Assembly: GCA_020543525.1 (NCBI GenBank)
Contig: JAHYIO010000001.1
Location: 372,001-436,000, forward strand
Source of the DNA: Coriolopsis trogii
Lineage: Eukaryota; Basidiomycota; Agaricomycetes; Polyporales; Polyporaceae
Direction of reading: 5' to 3'
Length of the DNA: 64,000 nt
Below are positions 1-10,731 of this stretch, piece after piece. Under the pieces are notes generated by a model. It had not been told where the DNA came from, ran no database searches, and saw only the letters and a list, made by a program, of their open reading frames with translations. Position 1 is the stretch's first letter, and every line of letters begins with the position of its first letter. A program made the position numbers and the translations under genes.

Positions 1-1001
1 GAATCGACTCCGATGTGCACGCATATGGGAACACATCCTGCGGCGTGTTCAACTTGCGCAGGTCTCTGTAAACCTATTGCCTTTGCTGCGTCAACCAGCA
101 TTTATTCGCCATCCGCCTGTGCAGCATAGTCATAGAGTCTCGGCGCTGAATGAAAGTACTGCGACATGCTCACTGGATGGATAGACAGCCAGTCTTTGCT
201 TCAATTTGAGTACTGAGGCAACGCAGATGCAGAAGCAATTGCTTGTCGTAGGGCTATCAGAGAGCAAGATAATCGCAGTCACACAGAATTGTGTAACTGA
301 CGTCGGCAGATGGAGGTGCACGAGCAACAACGAGTGGCGATTCCTCGGGCGTCTACGTTGCCATATCCAGGGTTTCGGGATCCTTCGGGATGGACGTTCC
401 GGGAGCACACGCGAGCTCAAGTCCACATCTCCTTGTGCTTTCATGGACACCATTATGTCACTGCTTTGCCTCGCTGCATCTGGACTTGCTACGAGTACTT
501 ATACATCCTTCATGACCACCCGGCGGCGACCACTCAGGCTCCGCCTTTTTCTAGGCACGACGCCTAGTAGGCTCCTCGATAATGCTTTCACATGGAGTGT
601 ACTTATAATTATCTTGCAATGGGCGCGGCTTACTCGGAAAGACATCAACAGGGTTGGTGATGGTTTAGCATTTTGGTCACCGTCCTCAGGACACAAGGGG
701 CAACCTGGACGCTTCCGTCGTGGTCAGGGTGTGAGCCCGGGCGACCGGAAGGAGGTCACAACGACCACACCCGAAGTCAGAGATGTAACGGGTAACAACT
801 GCAACAAAGCGCTCTCGGAGGTTCGGTGTGATGCATATTATCGAGCATGGAATTGGGGAATTATGTTGCTGGATAGCGAACAGCCAACTAGGAGAATCAT
901 GGTCATCTCACTGCCACAACTCGACCGCCACTCCCTACAGGAACAACAAGCCAAGCGGTCAGAGTCCTCAACCAAGCCCCATCCCGAACCTCCCTAGCGT
1001 T

Positions 1002-1334
1002 TCAAGCGTTGATAGAAATCGAGCCGGACGAGTTGCCCTCCGTGCAGGTGATAGACGTCCACAAGAACCAATCGCCGTGGTAGCTCTGGTCGTTCGCCGC
1101 CTCCTGCGCCAGACAGTCCTTCACCGCCTGATTCACCCGGTTGAAGCTGACGCACATGCGGCCCTGAGTGCGCGCGGTGTAGCACCCGCCGTTGGCGTTG
1201 ATGAGCTTCACGGCGGCAGCGGCGGGCGAGTTGTCGTCCTTCCACCGACCCGCGTCGTTGTTGTGCGAGCAGGTGCAGGCAGCGGCCGAGGCACCGAGGG
1301 CGGCGAGGACGAAGGAGATGGTGATGAACTGCAT
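1002..1334 (-). CDS. Small secreted cysteine-rich protein, copy 1
   Basis: A 110-residue protein of unknown function, not recognised as a named family. It starts with a classical signal peptide (MQFITISFVLAALGASA, then AACTC). The mature part of about 90 residues holds six cysteines: a CTC pair, GGC, RMC, KDC and ITC. Those could make three disulfides, as in many secreted fungal effector-like or surface-active peptides (inference). The start is the first ATG after a 60-bp 5'-UTR intron seen in all three copies. The mature chain differs from copies 2 and 3 essentially only by E for D near the C terminus (TCTEGN against TCTDGN). Expression and export are inferred, not seen. Confidence 0.8.
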   Translation of the reverse strand: MQFITISFVLAALGASAAACTCSHNNDAGRWKDDNSPAAAAVKLINANGGCYTARTQGRMCVSFNRVNQAVKDCLAQEAANDQSYHGDWFLWTSITCTEGNSSGSISINA

Positions 1335-1362
1335 GATGATGGTGAAGGAGGTGTGGGGTGTT

Positions 1363-1422
1363 CTGTGGACATTCGTCAGCTCTCCGCAGACAGACGTCGA
1401 TGGTGAAAGAAGAGGCTCTAAC
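1363..1422 (-). other. 5'-UTR intron of SSP copy 1
   Basis: On the minus strand a GTTAGA donor and a CCACAG acceptor bound 60 bases, with a GCTGAC branch-like motif before the acceptor. The intron lies just upstream of the start codon. Introns of the same length and position occur in copies 2 and 3, so it is a retained part of the transcription unit. Confidence 0.6.
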
Positions 1423-1492
1423 CTGACTGAGAAGAGACTTGGTGTGTAGAAGTCGCAGTGGGTGACTGAGGCTTGGAGACCATTCCGCATCA

Positions 1493-1500
1493 CCTTTAAT
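1493..1500 (-). promoter_or_regulatory. TATA-like element of SSP copy 1
   Basis: ATTAAAGG on the minus strand, in the same relative place as the ATAAAAGG elements of copies 2 and 3, about 70 bp before the 5'-UTR intron. Copy 1 has a one-base weaker match. Confidence 0.4.
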
Positions 1501-2110
1501 ACTCATCGTGAGCTATCGGTTCTCGCTTTTTGCCAAGACTTGAAAGACTTGGAATTACTTGGAGTATCAGTAAAACATGCAAGAGACAGTACCAGGCTAG
1601 CCGCCAGTATCAGCAGAGGCGGCGAACACCCAGGCCATCGTACGCGTTCAGCGCCGTCCCGTCGACCAGCCAGTACAGCATAGTGGGGCGAGGCCCGGCC
1701 CGGATACGAGTTGATGGAGGTATGTGATCCCTTACGTGCGGGTTAAGTCACGGTCCTGGGCATGCGCTCGAGCAGAGAGGTACGGGTACGATACTGCTCC
1801 CGGTACCACTGGCACGAGGGACGGACGAAGACGAATACCTGACGCATCTGCAGCCGTGACAGTGTATCCTGGTTGATGGAGCGCAAACAATACACTGTGT
1901 GTTAACTCGCATCAGACACAGCAGCGGCGTGGCTAAACCTAAGCGTACCCCATTTTGCCTACAGGCGGCTCGGCCAGGAAGCGAAGCCCGAGGTGATGAT
2001 CCACAGGAAGCGCAGCCAAAATCACTGCCGGCGGTAACTGCGCGTGGCCCGGGAGAGATGTATCCATCAACAATGAGGTCGGGCGAGCTCCATCATTGCA
2101 AATGGAATGC

Positions 2111-2775
2111 AACAACTCCCTGCGCACGCCGTACGCCGTCTCAGTATATTGACTTGTGCCAGGGTTCATGGAGGCCAAGCCACGATGGGTTCGCGAAAGG
2201 GTACAGTACAGCTCCCGGCAGGGATGGACGGGAGCAGATAACTGATACATTTGCACCCGCTACAGTATGAGCTGCATAGCTTTGTCAACACAGCTTAATG
2301 TGAGCGTAAAGTTTAAATACATCTATGACTCACTATGGTTAATCACGGGTTCTTGCATCATATACCGGGCTGAACGCACCCCGTTATCCGCCATCGCCCG
2401 CTTTGTCCCTATTGACGCGACGTCCAGGGAATGCTGCACGAAGAACCAGTTCTGCGTAGGCCCGGTAGAGACGTGTCCACTGGCGATCCGTCGTGCATTC
2501 CATCGGGGAGGTCGTGGGCGTCGAGTTGACGACAGCCGAAAGCGTCTCAAATAGTCCCTCGACAGCTGCTTCGACATGTCTTGAGCAACCAAATTCGACT
2601 GCAAATGTGAGCGATCGTAAGAGTCACACGAGCGCTCTCGAGAGTGAAATGATAGTGCATTTCCCAGATAAAACAAAAGTGGCCCCTGGCCCGTTCACAA
2701 ATTCCTCGCGTTCAACGGATCAGGCCCCCTCCGACAAGTCCATCATCATACACTCGCTCGCATCCTTGTTGTATC
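2111..2775. other. Gene-free stretch with a partial second promoter copy
   Basis: No gene recognised. About 2190-2275 resembles 1775-1865 (both contain a CTCCCGG core, a run of GGGA/GGACGG and a CTACAGT/GACAGTG end). Part of the SSP upstream region therefore seems to be duplicated in tandem here. The rest is the 3' flank of the BAR-SH3 gene. Confidence 0.4.
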
Positions 2776-4444
2776 TCACGCATCTTGGACGTAATTGCCT
2801 TCGTAACACATGTTAGTCCTTACTTCCGAGCGAGAACCACGGAGGTATGCGTACCTGGGAAGACGCCCTGCCGCCCGTTCAGCTTGCCCGTCCACCAATC
2901 CTCGGCGCTCTCCGTGCGCTCCACGACCTCAATACGGTCGCCCGCCTTGAAGTCCAGATCGCCGTCCGCCTGCGCAGCAAAGTCGTACAGCGCCACAACG
3001 TACTGCACGGCCGGCTTTGGCTTTGGCTTGAGTGGAGGTGGCGGAGGTGGCGCTTTCTTGGCTACCGCGGACGCCGCGAAGCTAGACCCTGCTGCCGGGG
3101 GTGTGTACGGAGGGGGCGCTGCGTTGGCGGACATAGATGACGGAGGGGGCGGTGCCTTCTTGAAGCTCGACGAGGATGGAGAGCGCGTTGCGGTAGAGGA
3201 TGTGGACGAGGTCGTCGCCGAGCGCCCGAGGCTGCTTGCACCGCCCGGGCGTTGGGACTGCACCATCCGAGCTAGGGTCGCCCGGCCTCAGTACAGGGAA
3301 CAAGAGAGGACGAGCCCGGGAAAAGCGGGCGCACCTGTGGAAATGATGCGCTTGGAGATACCAAGGGCTTCGACGCGCTCCAGTGCATCGCTCCGGCGAT
3401 TCTCATAGTCGCTTAGGATTTGCGCCGCGGGCACGGACACTTCAAACTTGCCTTCCGCGAACCCGTTCAGCTTCTCCAGGAGGAGATAGAAGATGTTAAG
3501 TCTACGACGTGATGAGCGTGAGCATAGGGATGAAAAATGGAGTGTACGAACTGCATGTAGTAGAATGAATGAAAGAGCGGGTCGATGAATTGGGTGGCTT
3601 GCATGAGGAATCTCGGAAGCTCGTTCTTCATCGCGGTGTTTATGAACTCGTACTCGTTGGATGCAATCTCGAAGTCTTGTTCAAGCTGGAACAAAGGGTA
3701 TGAGGGAATGGTTGGCGACGCATATCAACGGAAGGCACCTTGAAGAGATTCTTTTCGTCGTTCAAGGTCTTCTCTTTTTTGTCTCGAAGTTTCGTGAGGG
3801 AGTTGTTGTAGCGATCGTAATCCACAAGCTTTGGGGATCAAATAAATACAGATGCGGAGGATCCGCGAAGGACCACGGACCTTGTGTTCTCGCTTGGTGA
3901 TACTCTTCCGAATAGTCTTCAGAATCCCTTGAAACTCCTTGATAGGACCGACGATCCTGCTCTCGATTAGCTCGAGTTCCGGCACTACGGATGACTTCAT
4001 TTCCTCCATGGCGGCTGCATAGACATCCACGTTGGCGATTGTATGTTCGGCCTCTGGGTGCTTGGATTCGAGGCCGTATTCGCTGCCGAGCGGATGGAAA
4101 AGGGCGGCGAAATGGGCACCGAATTCGGTTGCATTGGTAAAGAGATTCGTGACGGCGTCAGTGTACGCCTTGCTGTCCTTCATTAGTTTCTCGGTAGCCT
4201 TCTCTATCGATTCGAAACGGCGTGCATAATCGTCGAATTCTGGATCGGTTGACTCTATAGCCGAGAGATCGGGAGTCGGTGCGACAGACATTGGGAGTCC
4301 TGTACATGTAGAAGCACGTACTCTTGGACATTCCGACCTTGGTGGTCAACAAGTGCGGTGTCCTAGCATGATGGGAATGGGTGGGTTGGCCGTGAAGAGC
4401 AATCGCACCACATACCGCGCAAACGCCTTGCCAATTCCCTTCAT
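2776..4444 (-). CDS. RVS167: BAR and SH3 domain protein, Rvs167/Hob1 (amphiphysin) family
   Basis: A membrane-curvature and endocytosis adaptor: the BAR domain dimerises and bends membrane, and the SH3 binds proline-rich partners at actin patches (family knowledge). In order: N-terminal amphipathic start MKGIGKAFART; BAR domain (PEFDDYARRFESIE through ASNEYEFINTAMKNELPRF and FYLLLEKLNGFAEGKF); a Ser/Pro-rich linker with several PPPP runs; C-terminal SH3 (ALYDFAAQADGDLDF, EDWWTGKLNGR). The start at 4444 was chosen because MKGIGKAFAR joins across an intron to TPHLLTTKVGMSK and then to STDPEFDDY, as in the family. The SH3 is interrupted by a 56-bp intron (2799-2854), and the last exon supplies GNYVQDA and the stop, restoring the usual GVFPGNYV end. 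Reading through the intron gives a false tail ending at 2820. It diverges from SDO1 over about 300 bp. Confidence 0.9.
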
Positions 4445-4745
4445 CCTGGCTGCGACAACTCTCCGGTGGATATTTCAAGATATATGTGTCCGTTATCTGA
4501 GGTTGCTGGCAGATGTCGGTAGTGATAAATAGGGGAGGATGAGATAGAACGCAGTCCAAGTCGAGCAGAGCCCGGCTGGAGCGCAGCCACACTCTGATGA
4601 CCGCATTTGGCAATGGTGCTGTCATGGATTCTGAGTCGTTCTGCCGGCTCCGAAAAGCTCGGCCTCGACAAGCTTCACCTTCCTCTTCGTCAACTTCTGG
4701 TCGACTTGCTCCTCGTCCTCCTCGTCCATCATCCACATCAACGCA
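4445..4745. promoter_or_regulatory. Bidirectional promoter between BAR-SH3 gene and SDO1
   Basis: 301 bp separates two divergent start codons of conserved housekeeping genes. No clear TATA box was seen apart from a GATAAATA run near 4525. Assignment as a shared promoter rests on position only. Confidence 0.45.
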
Positions 4746-5872
4746 ATGGTCATCCAACAGCCGTCAAACCAGATCAAGTGTGAATCTCCATCATATCTGC
4801 CTCACGGGCTCCCTGACGGACATATCCTAGGCTTACAAATGTCTCGATTGTCCGACTGAAGAAAGGCGGCAAGCGGTTCGAGGTATCGTCGTCCATGCAA
4901 GTTGTCTCCCGACTTCCTGACGCGTCTGCAGATTGCCTGCTACAAGAACAAAGTGCAGGAATGGAGGAACGGTGTAGAGACCGACATCGATGACGTTCTC
5001 CAGATCGGAAATGTCTTCGTCAATGTCTCCAAGGGCGAGGTCGCCAAGAGTCAGGACCTCCAGAAGTCGTTCGGAACGACAGACAGAGATACTATCGTCA
5101 AAGAGGTTCGTACCAAGTTGCATACGCTCCGCCCCTTCTTCCCCTATCGTCGCTTGGTACACCCGACCCAGGATTCCCACTTGTGGAGTCGCAAACTGTC
5201 AAAGCACGTTGCATGGCGAAGTTTATCGCATGTTACCCCTGCCCCTGGAGTTACGCTGATATCTTATCCTAAGATCTTGAAGAAAGGAGAGGTGCAAGTG
5301 GGTGAGAAGGAACGCGAACACGATCTCTCCTCCATCCGTCGGGAAATCGCCACTCTCGTTGCAGAGAAGTGTGTTGACCCGTCGACACAACGGCCCTATC
5401 CCGTCGGCGTTATCGACAAGGCCATGACAGAAGCAGGATTCAGTGTCAAACCGGGAAAGAACGCGAAATCACAGGTGAGCTAGGTCGGTCCCGATGAGTT
5501 CATACGTTAATATGTCTGGCGTAGGTGTCGGAATGTATCAAGCTTTTGCAGACAGAGTCGAAACTTCCGATACAACGCGCGCGCATGCGGATCAAAGTAT
5601 CTGTTCCCTCATCCGACGCCGACAAGCTACGCACAAAGGTGCTTGAGAGTGCGGAGACCGTCGAGAAGGAAGAGACTGGCTCTGAAGAATGGGAGACGGT
5701 AAGCAGTCTCGCGACCACATGCTGTTTACAGCGTGTCTCATCAGTGACTGTCACCCAGGTTATGCTCATAGATCCAGGTCAATTTCGCGTGATCAACGAG
5801 CTATTGCAGAAAGAGTGCAAGGGTCGAGGTCGGCTAGAGACCCTTACATTTGCAGCGACGGCAGGTAGTTGA
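4746..5872 (+). CDS. SDO1: Ribosome maturation protein SBDS/Sdo1
   Basis: Sdo1/SBDS works with the GTPase Efl1 to release Tif6/eIF6 from pre-60S subunits in the cytoplasm (family knowledge). The start MVIQQPSNQIK joins across an intron (4778-4830) to LTNVSIVRLKKGGKRFE, then ACYKNKVQEWRNGVETDIDDVLQ, FVNVSKGEVAK, ILKKGEVQVGEKERE, EIATLVAEKCVDP, MTEAGFSVKP, IQRARMRIKVSVPS and VMLIDPGQFRVINEL, followed by KGRGRLETL. This is the full three-domain order (FYSH domain, helical domain, ferredoxin-like C-terminal domain) at the usual size of about 245-250 residues. At least five introns; all frames join. The last few residues (TFAATAGS) are less certain because GTAGTT there could be another donor. Confidence 0.93.
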
Positions 5873-6232
5873 AGGAGACGTTCCTCATTTGAGAATTGTA
5901 GAGAAGTACGATAGTCTTTGTATGATCATGCTCTAGGTTCAGGCACCCCACCACTGCGAATCTCCAACTCGCATGTCGCACCTCCTGCTTGACCTCGAGC
6001 GCAAGAGAGCGAGCGATTCACATACTTTGTTGCTGAGAGTGGTGGTGGGTTGCACTAGGTTGCGCTTCGCTGAGGATGTGAGGACGAGTGGAAAATCTCA
6101 CGCGCAGTGTGCGCCCCATAAGTTACAACCGTCCTTACGCTTAGTCAGCAAACGTTGGGGTTCGACGCTCGCACCTTTTCGACTGGTCTTTTCTCCGGTC
6201 TTTTCGAATTCACTCTTCGCACCTAACATCAC
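5873..6232. other. Intergenic, SDO1 to F-box gene 1
   Basis: 360 bp holding the SDO1 3' flank and the promoter side of the next gene. No further gene or motif could be supported. Confidence 0.5.
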
Positions 6233-8146
6233 ATGAATCCCCCAGGCAGTCGTGCCTACGAGAGCGTCAAGCTCACAGAACAGCTCTATCAGGCACTAGA
6301 ACAAGAGCTTGCCGACTTAAGGTATGTAGCTTCCAGTACTTCTCAGCCTCATCCTCGCGTTTATTCATAAGCTGGCTGAGCAGCGAGGATGTCGTAAGAA
6401 TCATTGTTCCTCCTGCAGTTAGCAAGACAGACAAACAGACCTTTACAGATGCTTTCTTTGGAAGGACGTTTGTCCGAAGTGCTTGCAAACATCCGAAGCA
6501 CTATGAACAGTCGTACTCTCCTGTGCGGGCTCCCAGCCGAGGTATTGGCAGCAATCTTGCAAGAGATCCCCATGCTATCAGCATCACAATATTCGCAGCT
6601 TGTGCCTTTTTGGGATCCTCGTATCGGGGACAGTTCTCTCCTCATACCGGTGTCGATGACGTGTCGTCGACTTCGAGCCATCGCATTGTCGCTGCCTGAC
6701 AATAGCTGGTCCCATATCGAAACGACGAAACACGCAGCCATTTCCAGTCTCCTACGAAGGAGCGAGGGCAAGAAGATCTCAATAGCCGTCCGGAATGAAA
6801 GGCATTCCACGAACGCTCTACGCGCGATCCATCATACGGTCGCTCCTCGTCTACGCGAGTTGTTCTTACTAGACATATCGTTCACTCTCATGCAATCGGT
6901 GTGGCCAGTTGTCAACAGAGCACACCCGCGACTCCGGACGTTGGCATGTTGCGGTTCCGATCCCCTCAGTCGAGACTGGGAGTCACGAGATTTAACTTTG
7001 TCTCCCCACCAATTTCCTCATCTGAGGCACTTTGTCCTAGTGGGCGTCACGTTCAAGCCCATCAAAAGCCCTCTTTCGTCTCTCACTCATATCGTTCTCG
7101 CCAAAATTATGATGACCGACCTCCACAGGAAAGTTGTGAGATTGCTCACAACCTGCCCCAAGCTGCAAAAGTTGGTGCTGTCCAAATTGACCGGGTCAAA
7201 TGTTCCCGACCAGCCTCGCCGCCATCGCTTCCTTTTTCTCAAACAGGTCGTTCTTCATGAACTCAACGCAAACGTTCTCCGATTCTACCTGGACGTGTTC
7301 ACGTTCGGAGCAAAGGAGGCGTCTCTGCAAGTCGTGAACGAGTGGGTCAGCCCCGGAGAATTCGCTCACGAGCATGTTCTTGCCAATCGCATCGACTGCG
7401 CCGAGTTTCTCGCTATCAGCACATTGGCAGCCTCCTGCGAGGACGGAAGCTTCCCCAAATGGTCCGTTACGCTGTCGGACGCGAAGAAAGCGGTCCGGTT
7501 CAGTACCACCGTCGACCTCCTCCGCGTTTCTCCCTACCTCACTCCAATGACATGGATCGAGCGCATCCTCGCGGACAAGCCGCGCCTCTCCAATGTGTGC
7601 GAGCTCTGGCTCGTGAAGACGTCTACAGAGCTCGCGCCCTTCCGACCGATGCTCACATCCGTGCTCAGCACCCTTTCCGAGCTCCACACCCTCGTCCTCG
7701 TCACCGCGGATGTCGGCCAGACTAAGGAAGCGGTCTCCCCAGACATCTCGGGGCTGCCGAGCTACCCCGGCGCAAACCTTTTCCATCTCCCCAGGCTGAA
7801 GACGCTCCGGCTCATACACTACGTGTCCCCCGGGGCGGCGCATGGAGGCTGTAGCAACATGTCACAACTGCCCTTCACGGGAGATTTTGTGCCCCGCAAG
7901 CTCGACTTGGCTCGTCTGTGCAGACAGCTCGAGTCTCGGGAATATCAGTACTTTGAGCACCTTGTGCTGCAGACGACGCCCCACTTTGTGGTTGACAAGG
8001 GCGAGTTGAAGAGGTTGGAACTCTTCTTCAAGAGCGTGGTGGCTCACTCCATCACCCGGCTCCCCAAGATGCCGCTCCCCCAATCGTGTGTGGAACCGGA
8101 CTATGGTCCTGGGGGCAGTTGTGCATGGACACGCTCCCTGGGCTGA
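6233..8146 (+). CDS. F-box/LRR-like protein, paralog 1
   Basis: Member of the expanded Agaricomycete F-box proteins. The F-box would dock Skp1 of an SCF ubiquitin ligase, and the long C-terminal part would bind a target (family-level inference). A short first exon (MNPPGSRAYESVKLTEQLYQALEQELADLR) precedes an intron. The main exon carries the F-box (CGLPAEVLAAILQEIP, then MTCRRLRAIALSL), followed by about 480 residues with leucine-rich repeat-like segments such as LSSLTHIVLAKI, CPKLQKLVLSKL and HLPRLKTLRLIHY. The first exon matches that of paralog 4 at 52158 (GSR.Y and a final LR before GTATGT), which supports the start. The acceptor is not certain; AAACAG near 6438 keeps frame. Tandem with paralog 2 and close to paralog 3. 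Confidence 0.75.
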
Positions 8147-8990
8147 GCTGCGTGATGGGTCCTTCGCGCATGTTTACAGTATTTGTTGTCATCCGAGCTA
8201 GGGACACGCATTTATCCCCCGAATCTGATGGTGTACTAGCGAAATACTACTGTTACTATCATGTCTGTCTCATCATGCTGTACCCTGAGGTCAAATTTCT
8301 AATTGTCGCCCGAAATGCATGCCAGTGACTGCTACATGCCAACGCTTTGGGTGTATGTACAGCTGTTGCCGAAATTGGTGACCGCGCGACTTTGCACGAC
8401 GCGCGCGCACTTTTGGCGCGTGAAAATCGAGAGAACAAGAAAAATCGCCCGTGGCTCGACACTCACTCGCAGCCTCATAGAAACGCTACAGAACGTGATC
8501 TGTACCTCTCCGCAATATGTACGAGCTTTTTGCGAAGCTGTAGACCCCCTAGTTGTAGAGATACATACGCCAGGTCATGGGCATGGACAAGCCCGCCTGC
8601 ATCATCGTTTCTGACCATCAGTCAGCGCAAAACGCCACAGAAACTTGAGGAGTGTCAATTGATACATTTATCTATCTGTTTACACAGTCTTCAGATTTTT
8701 CCTAGCTGCTGTCGATGGGATGAGAGGGAATCTATGTTACGCGTGTCTGGAGGAGCATAGGCGCTCAAGCAGTTCCACTCAGATGGTTCGTCCGAGACAT
8801 ATACTACAACTTTATACCCCATTCTTCTTCCAGTTAGAGCTGTATGGTCTTTATGAGGTGCCTCGGACACTTGTTGAGGCTAGTGGGTGACATCCACCCA
8901 CAGTCAATCCTCTCACTTTTCAGTGCACTTGAAGGAGCAAGCTAAATGTGTGCAGACACACATTTCCAGAAGATCCATCTACACTGACTT
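8147..8990. other. Gene-free stretch before F-box paralog 2
   Basis: About 840 bp with no recognisable coding exon. In particular, no F-box coding sequence equivalent to the start of paralog 1 was found, although paralog 2 needs one. GC-rich alternating CGCG blocks lie near 8385-8420. Confidence 0.4.
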
Positions 8991-10467
8991 TTGTCGTCGA
9001 CTTCGAGCTGTCGCATTGTCCTTGACTGGTAACTGGTCCCAATTTGCAACGACTGACCCTGCAATCATTTCCCATCTCCTTCGAAGGATCAAGGACAAGC
9101 CTATAACGATAGTGCTTTGCGGTAACCGGCTATCTAAGATGCTGCGCAGGTTCTATTGCGCCGCGACGCCTCGTCCGCGGGAGCTATTCCTGTGGGACTT
9201 ATCTATCGCTGATATGCAAACGTTTTGGTCATACGTCAACAGACTACACACACGGCTCTGGACATTGTCGTGTTGCGTCCACGGATCTCTCGTCGACGAC
9301 TGGGAGTCAAGACATATGACTTTGTCCATCAACCAATATCCTCACCTCCGACACCTCGTGCTCGTCGGCGTCATTTTCGATTTCGTCCGAACCCCCCTCT
9401 CGTCTCTCACCCACATCGTTCTCGCCAGAGTCAACATGCCAGACTTACACAACAAGGTTGTGACGCTCCTCACTCAATGCCCCAAGCTGAGGAAGCTGGT
9501 GCTGTCTAACTCGCACGAACTAAACAACGTTGACATCATTCCCCGTCGTCATCGCTTTCCTTCTCTGCAACAGGTTGTCCTGCACGACATGGACGCCGGA
9601 GCCATCCGGTTCTACTCTCGTCTATTCCAATTTGGTGCCACGGGGGCGTCGCTGCAAGTCGTGAACTGTTCCGTTAGCCACGGAGACCTTGCGCACGAGC
9701 AGGTCGTCGCCAACCATATCGAGAGCGCCGATTTTCTTGCCATCAGCACATTCAAAGCCCGCGAACGGAGAGGTCATCACATTTGGTCCATCACTTTGTC
9801 GGACGGGAGTAAAGCACTCCGTCTCGCGTCCAGTGGCCACCTCCTTCACCTCTCTACCTACGTTATCCCAATGACCTGGATCGAGCGCCTTCTCGCAGAC
9901 AAGCCGCGCCTACTATCTACTGTGGGTGAAGTCTGGCTCGTGAATCCATCCACAAACGTCGACTGCGACTCCTACCAACCGATGCTCACGTCGGTATTCA
10001 CGACCGTGCTCAACACGCTCTCCGAGCTTCACACTCTCGTGCTCGTGACAGCGGACCCCGATAGATACTACTGGCTTCACCCAGACATCTCGGCCCTGCC
10101 GATCTACCCGGGTGCCACATCGACGTTCCACCTCCCCAAGCTTAAGACACTCCGGCTCATATACTACAGGTCTCCCGGGCACGCGCACGGGAACGACAAC
10201 TCTGCGTCCGCACCGTTTGCGCGAGACTTCGTTCCCCGCAAGCTCGATCTGGAGTCTCGGGAGTATCGGTATCTGCGGCATCTCGTGCTGCAGATGACGC
10301 CTCATTTCTTCGTTGCCAAGCGCGAACTGGAGAAGTTGAGATCAATTCTGAACACATGTACCTTTCAACGCATTACCCAGGTTCCACAGATGCCGCTCCC
10401 TCAGGCGTGTGTCGAAATGGATCATGGCCCTGGGGGAAGCTGCGTGTGGACGCAGACCCTGGGTTGA
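8991..10467 (+). CDS. F-box/LRR-like paralog 2, truncated at the 5' end
   Basis: A long open frame of about 490 codons strongly resembles the C-terminal part of paralog 1 from CRRLRAVALSL onward: SSLTHIVLAR, PKLRKLVLSN, MTWIERLLADKPRL, LNTLSELHTLVLVTAD, HLPKLKTLRLIYY and the terminal MPLPQACVEMDHGPGGSC. Similarity starts abruptly near 8992, at the end of the F-box. The F-box itself and an in-frame upstream ATG are missing; the first in-frame ATG is at about 9139. It is either a 5'-truncated tandem duplicate that keeps an open frame, or it gains a start from an unseen upstream exon. Without an F-box it could not work as a standard SCF adaptor. No stops interrupt the body, so the duplication may be recent or the product still used. 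Confidence 0.55.
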
Positions 10468-10731
10468 GCGATGGATGGTCGACTATGTGCATCGTGCGTG
10501 CACATACTCTATCATATATATAGTCTGTTTGGCGGTGATCTACGCTGGACTGGTATAGGAAGCCGAGCATACCGGTAAACAGCGCGCACTAGACAGCGTT
10601 TCGTTTGTATCATAGAGAGCCTGTACGTCTCAGTTCCCATGCCCACTCACACTGAAAACTCTCCTGCTGGAGATAGGTGTATCATTCCCATCCAGGCAGG
10701 ACCCGAAACCAGCCAGCACAGTCCCGAACCT

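Larger units (their letters stand above)
1..2110 (-). repeat. Duplicated segment, copy A (inverted), carrying SSP gene 1
   Basis: Read on the minus strand, this stretch aligns with the segments at about 36.25-38.06 kb (copy B) and 44.85-46.27 kb (copy C). The shared part covers the promoter, a 5'-UTR intron and the SSP coding region. It also covers the 3' flank: bases 1-430 match 37.65-38.06 kb in reverse complement, and about 640-990 match the flank after the SSP gene of copy C. The CDS is nearly identical among copies, while the flanks show many substitutions and small indels. The long open frames on the plus strand (for example 206-997) lie inside this repeat and look like chance frames. 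The outer boundary at 2.1 kb is approximate. Confidence 0.75.

Noticed and set aside
206..997. 263-codon open frame on the plus strand
   Set aside because: Lies inside SSP segment copy A; the equivalent DNA in copies B and C has different frames and indels, and the translation has no domain.
994..1506. 170-codon minus-strand frame overlapping SSP copy 1
   Set aside because: Out-of-frame shadow of the secreted-protein gene; it has no signal peptide, and mirror frames occur over copies 2 and 3 for the same reason.
2820..2854. SH3 tail THTSVVLARK as the true end of the BAR-SH3 protein
   Set aside because: It is intron sequence; splicing gives the family-typical NYV end.
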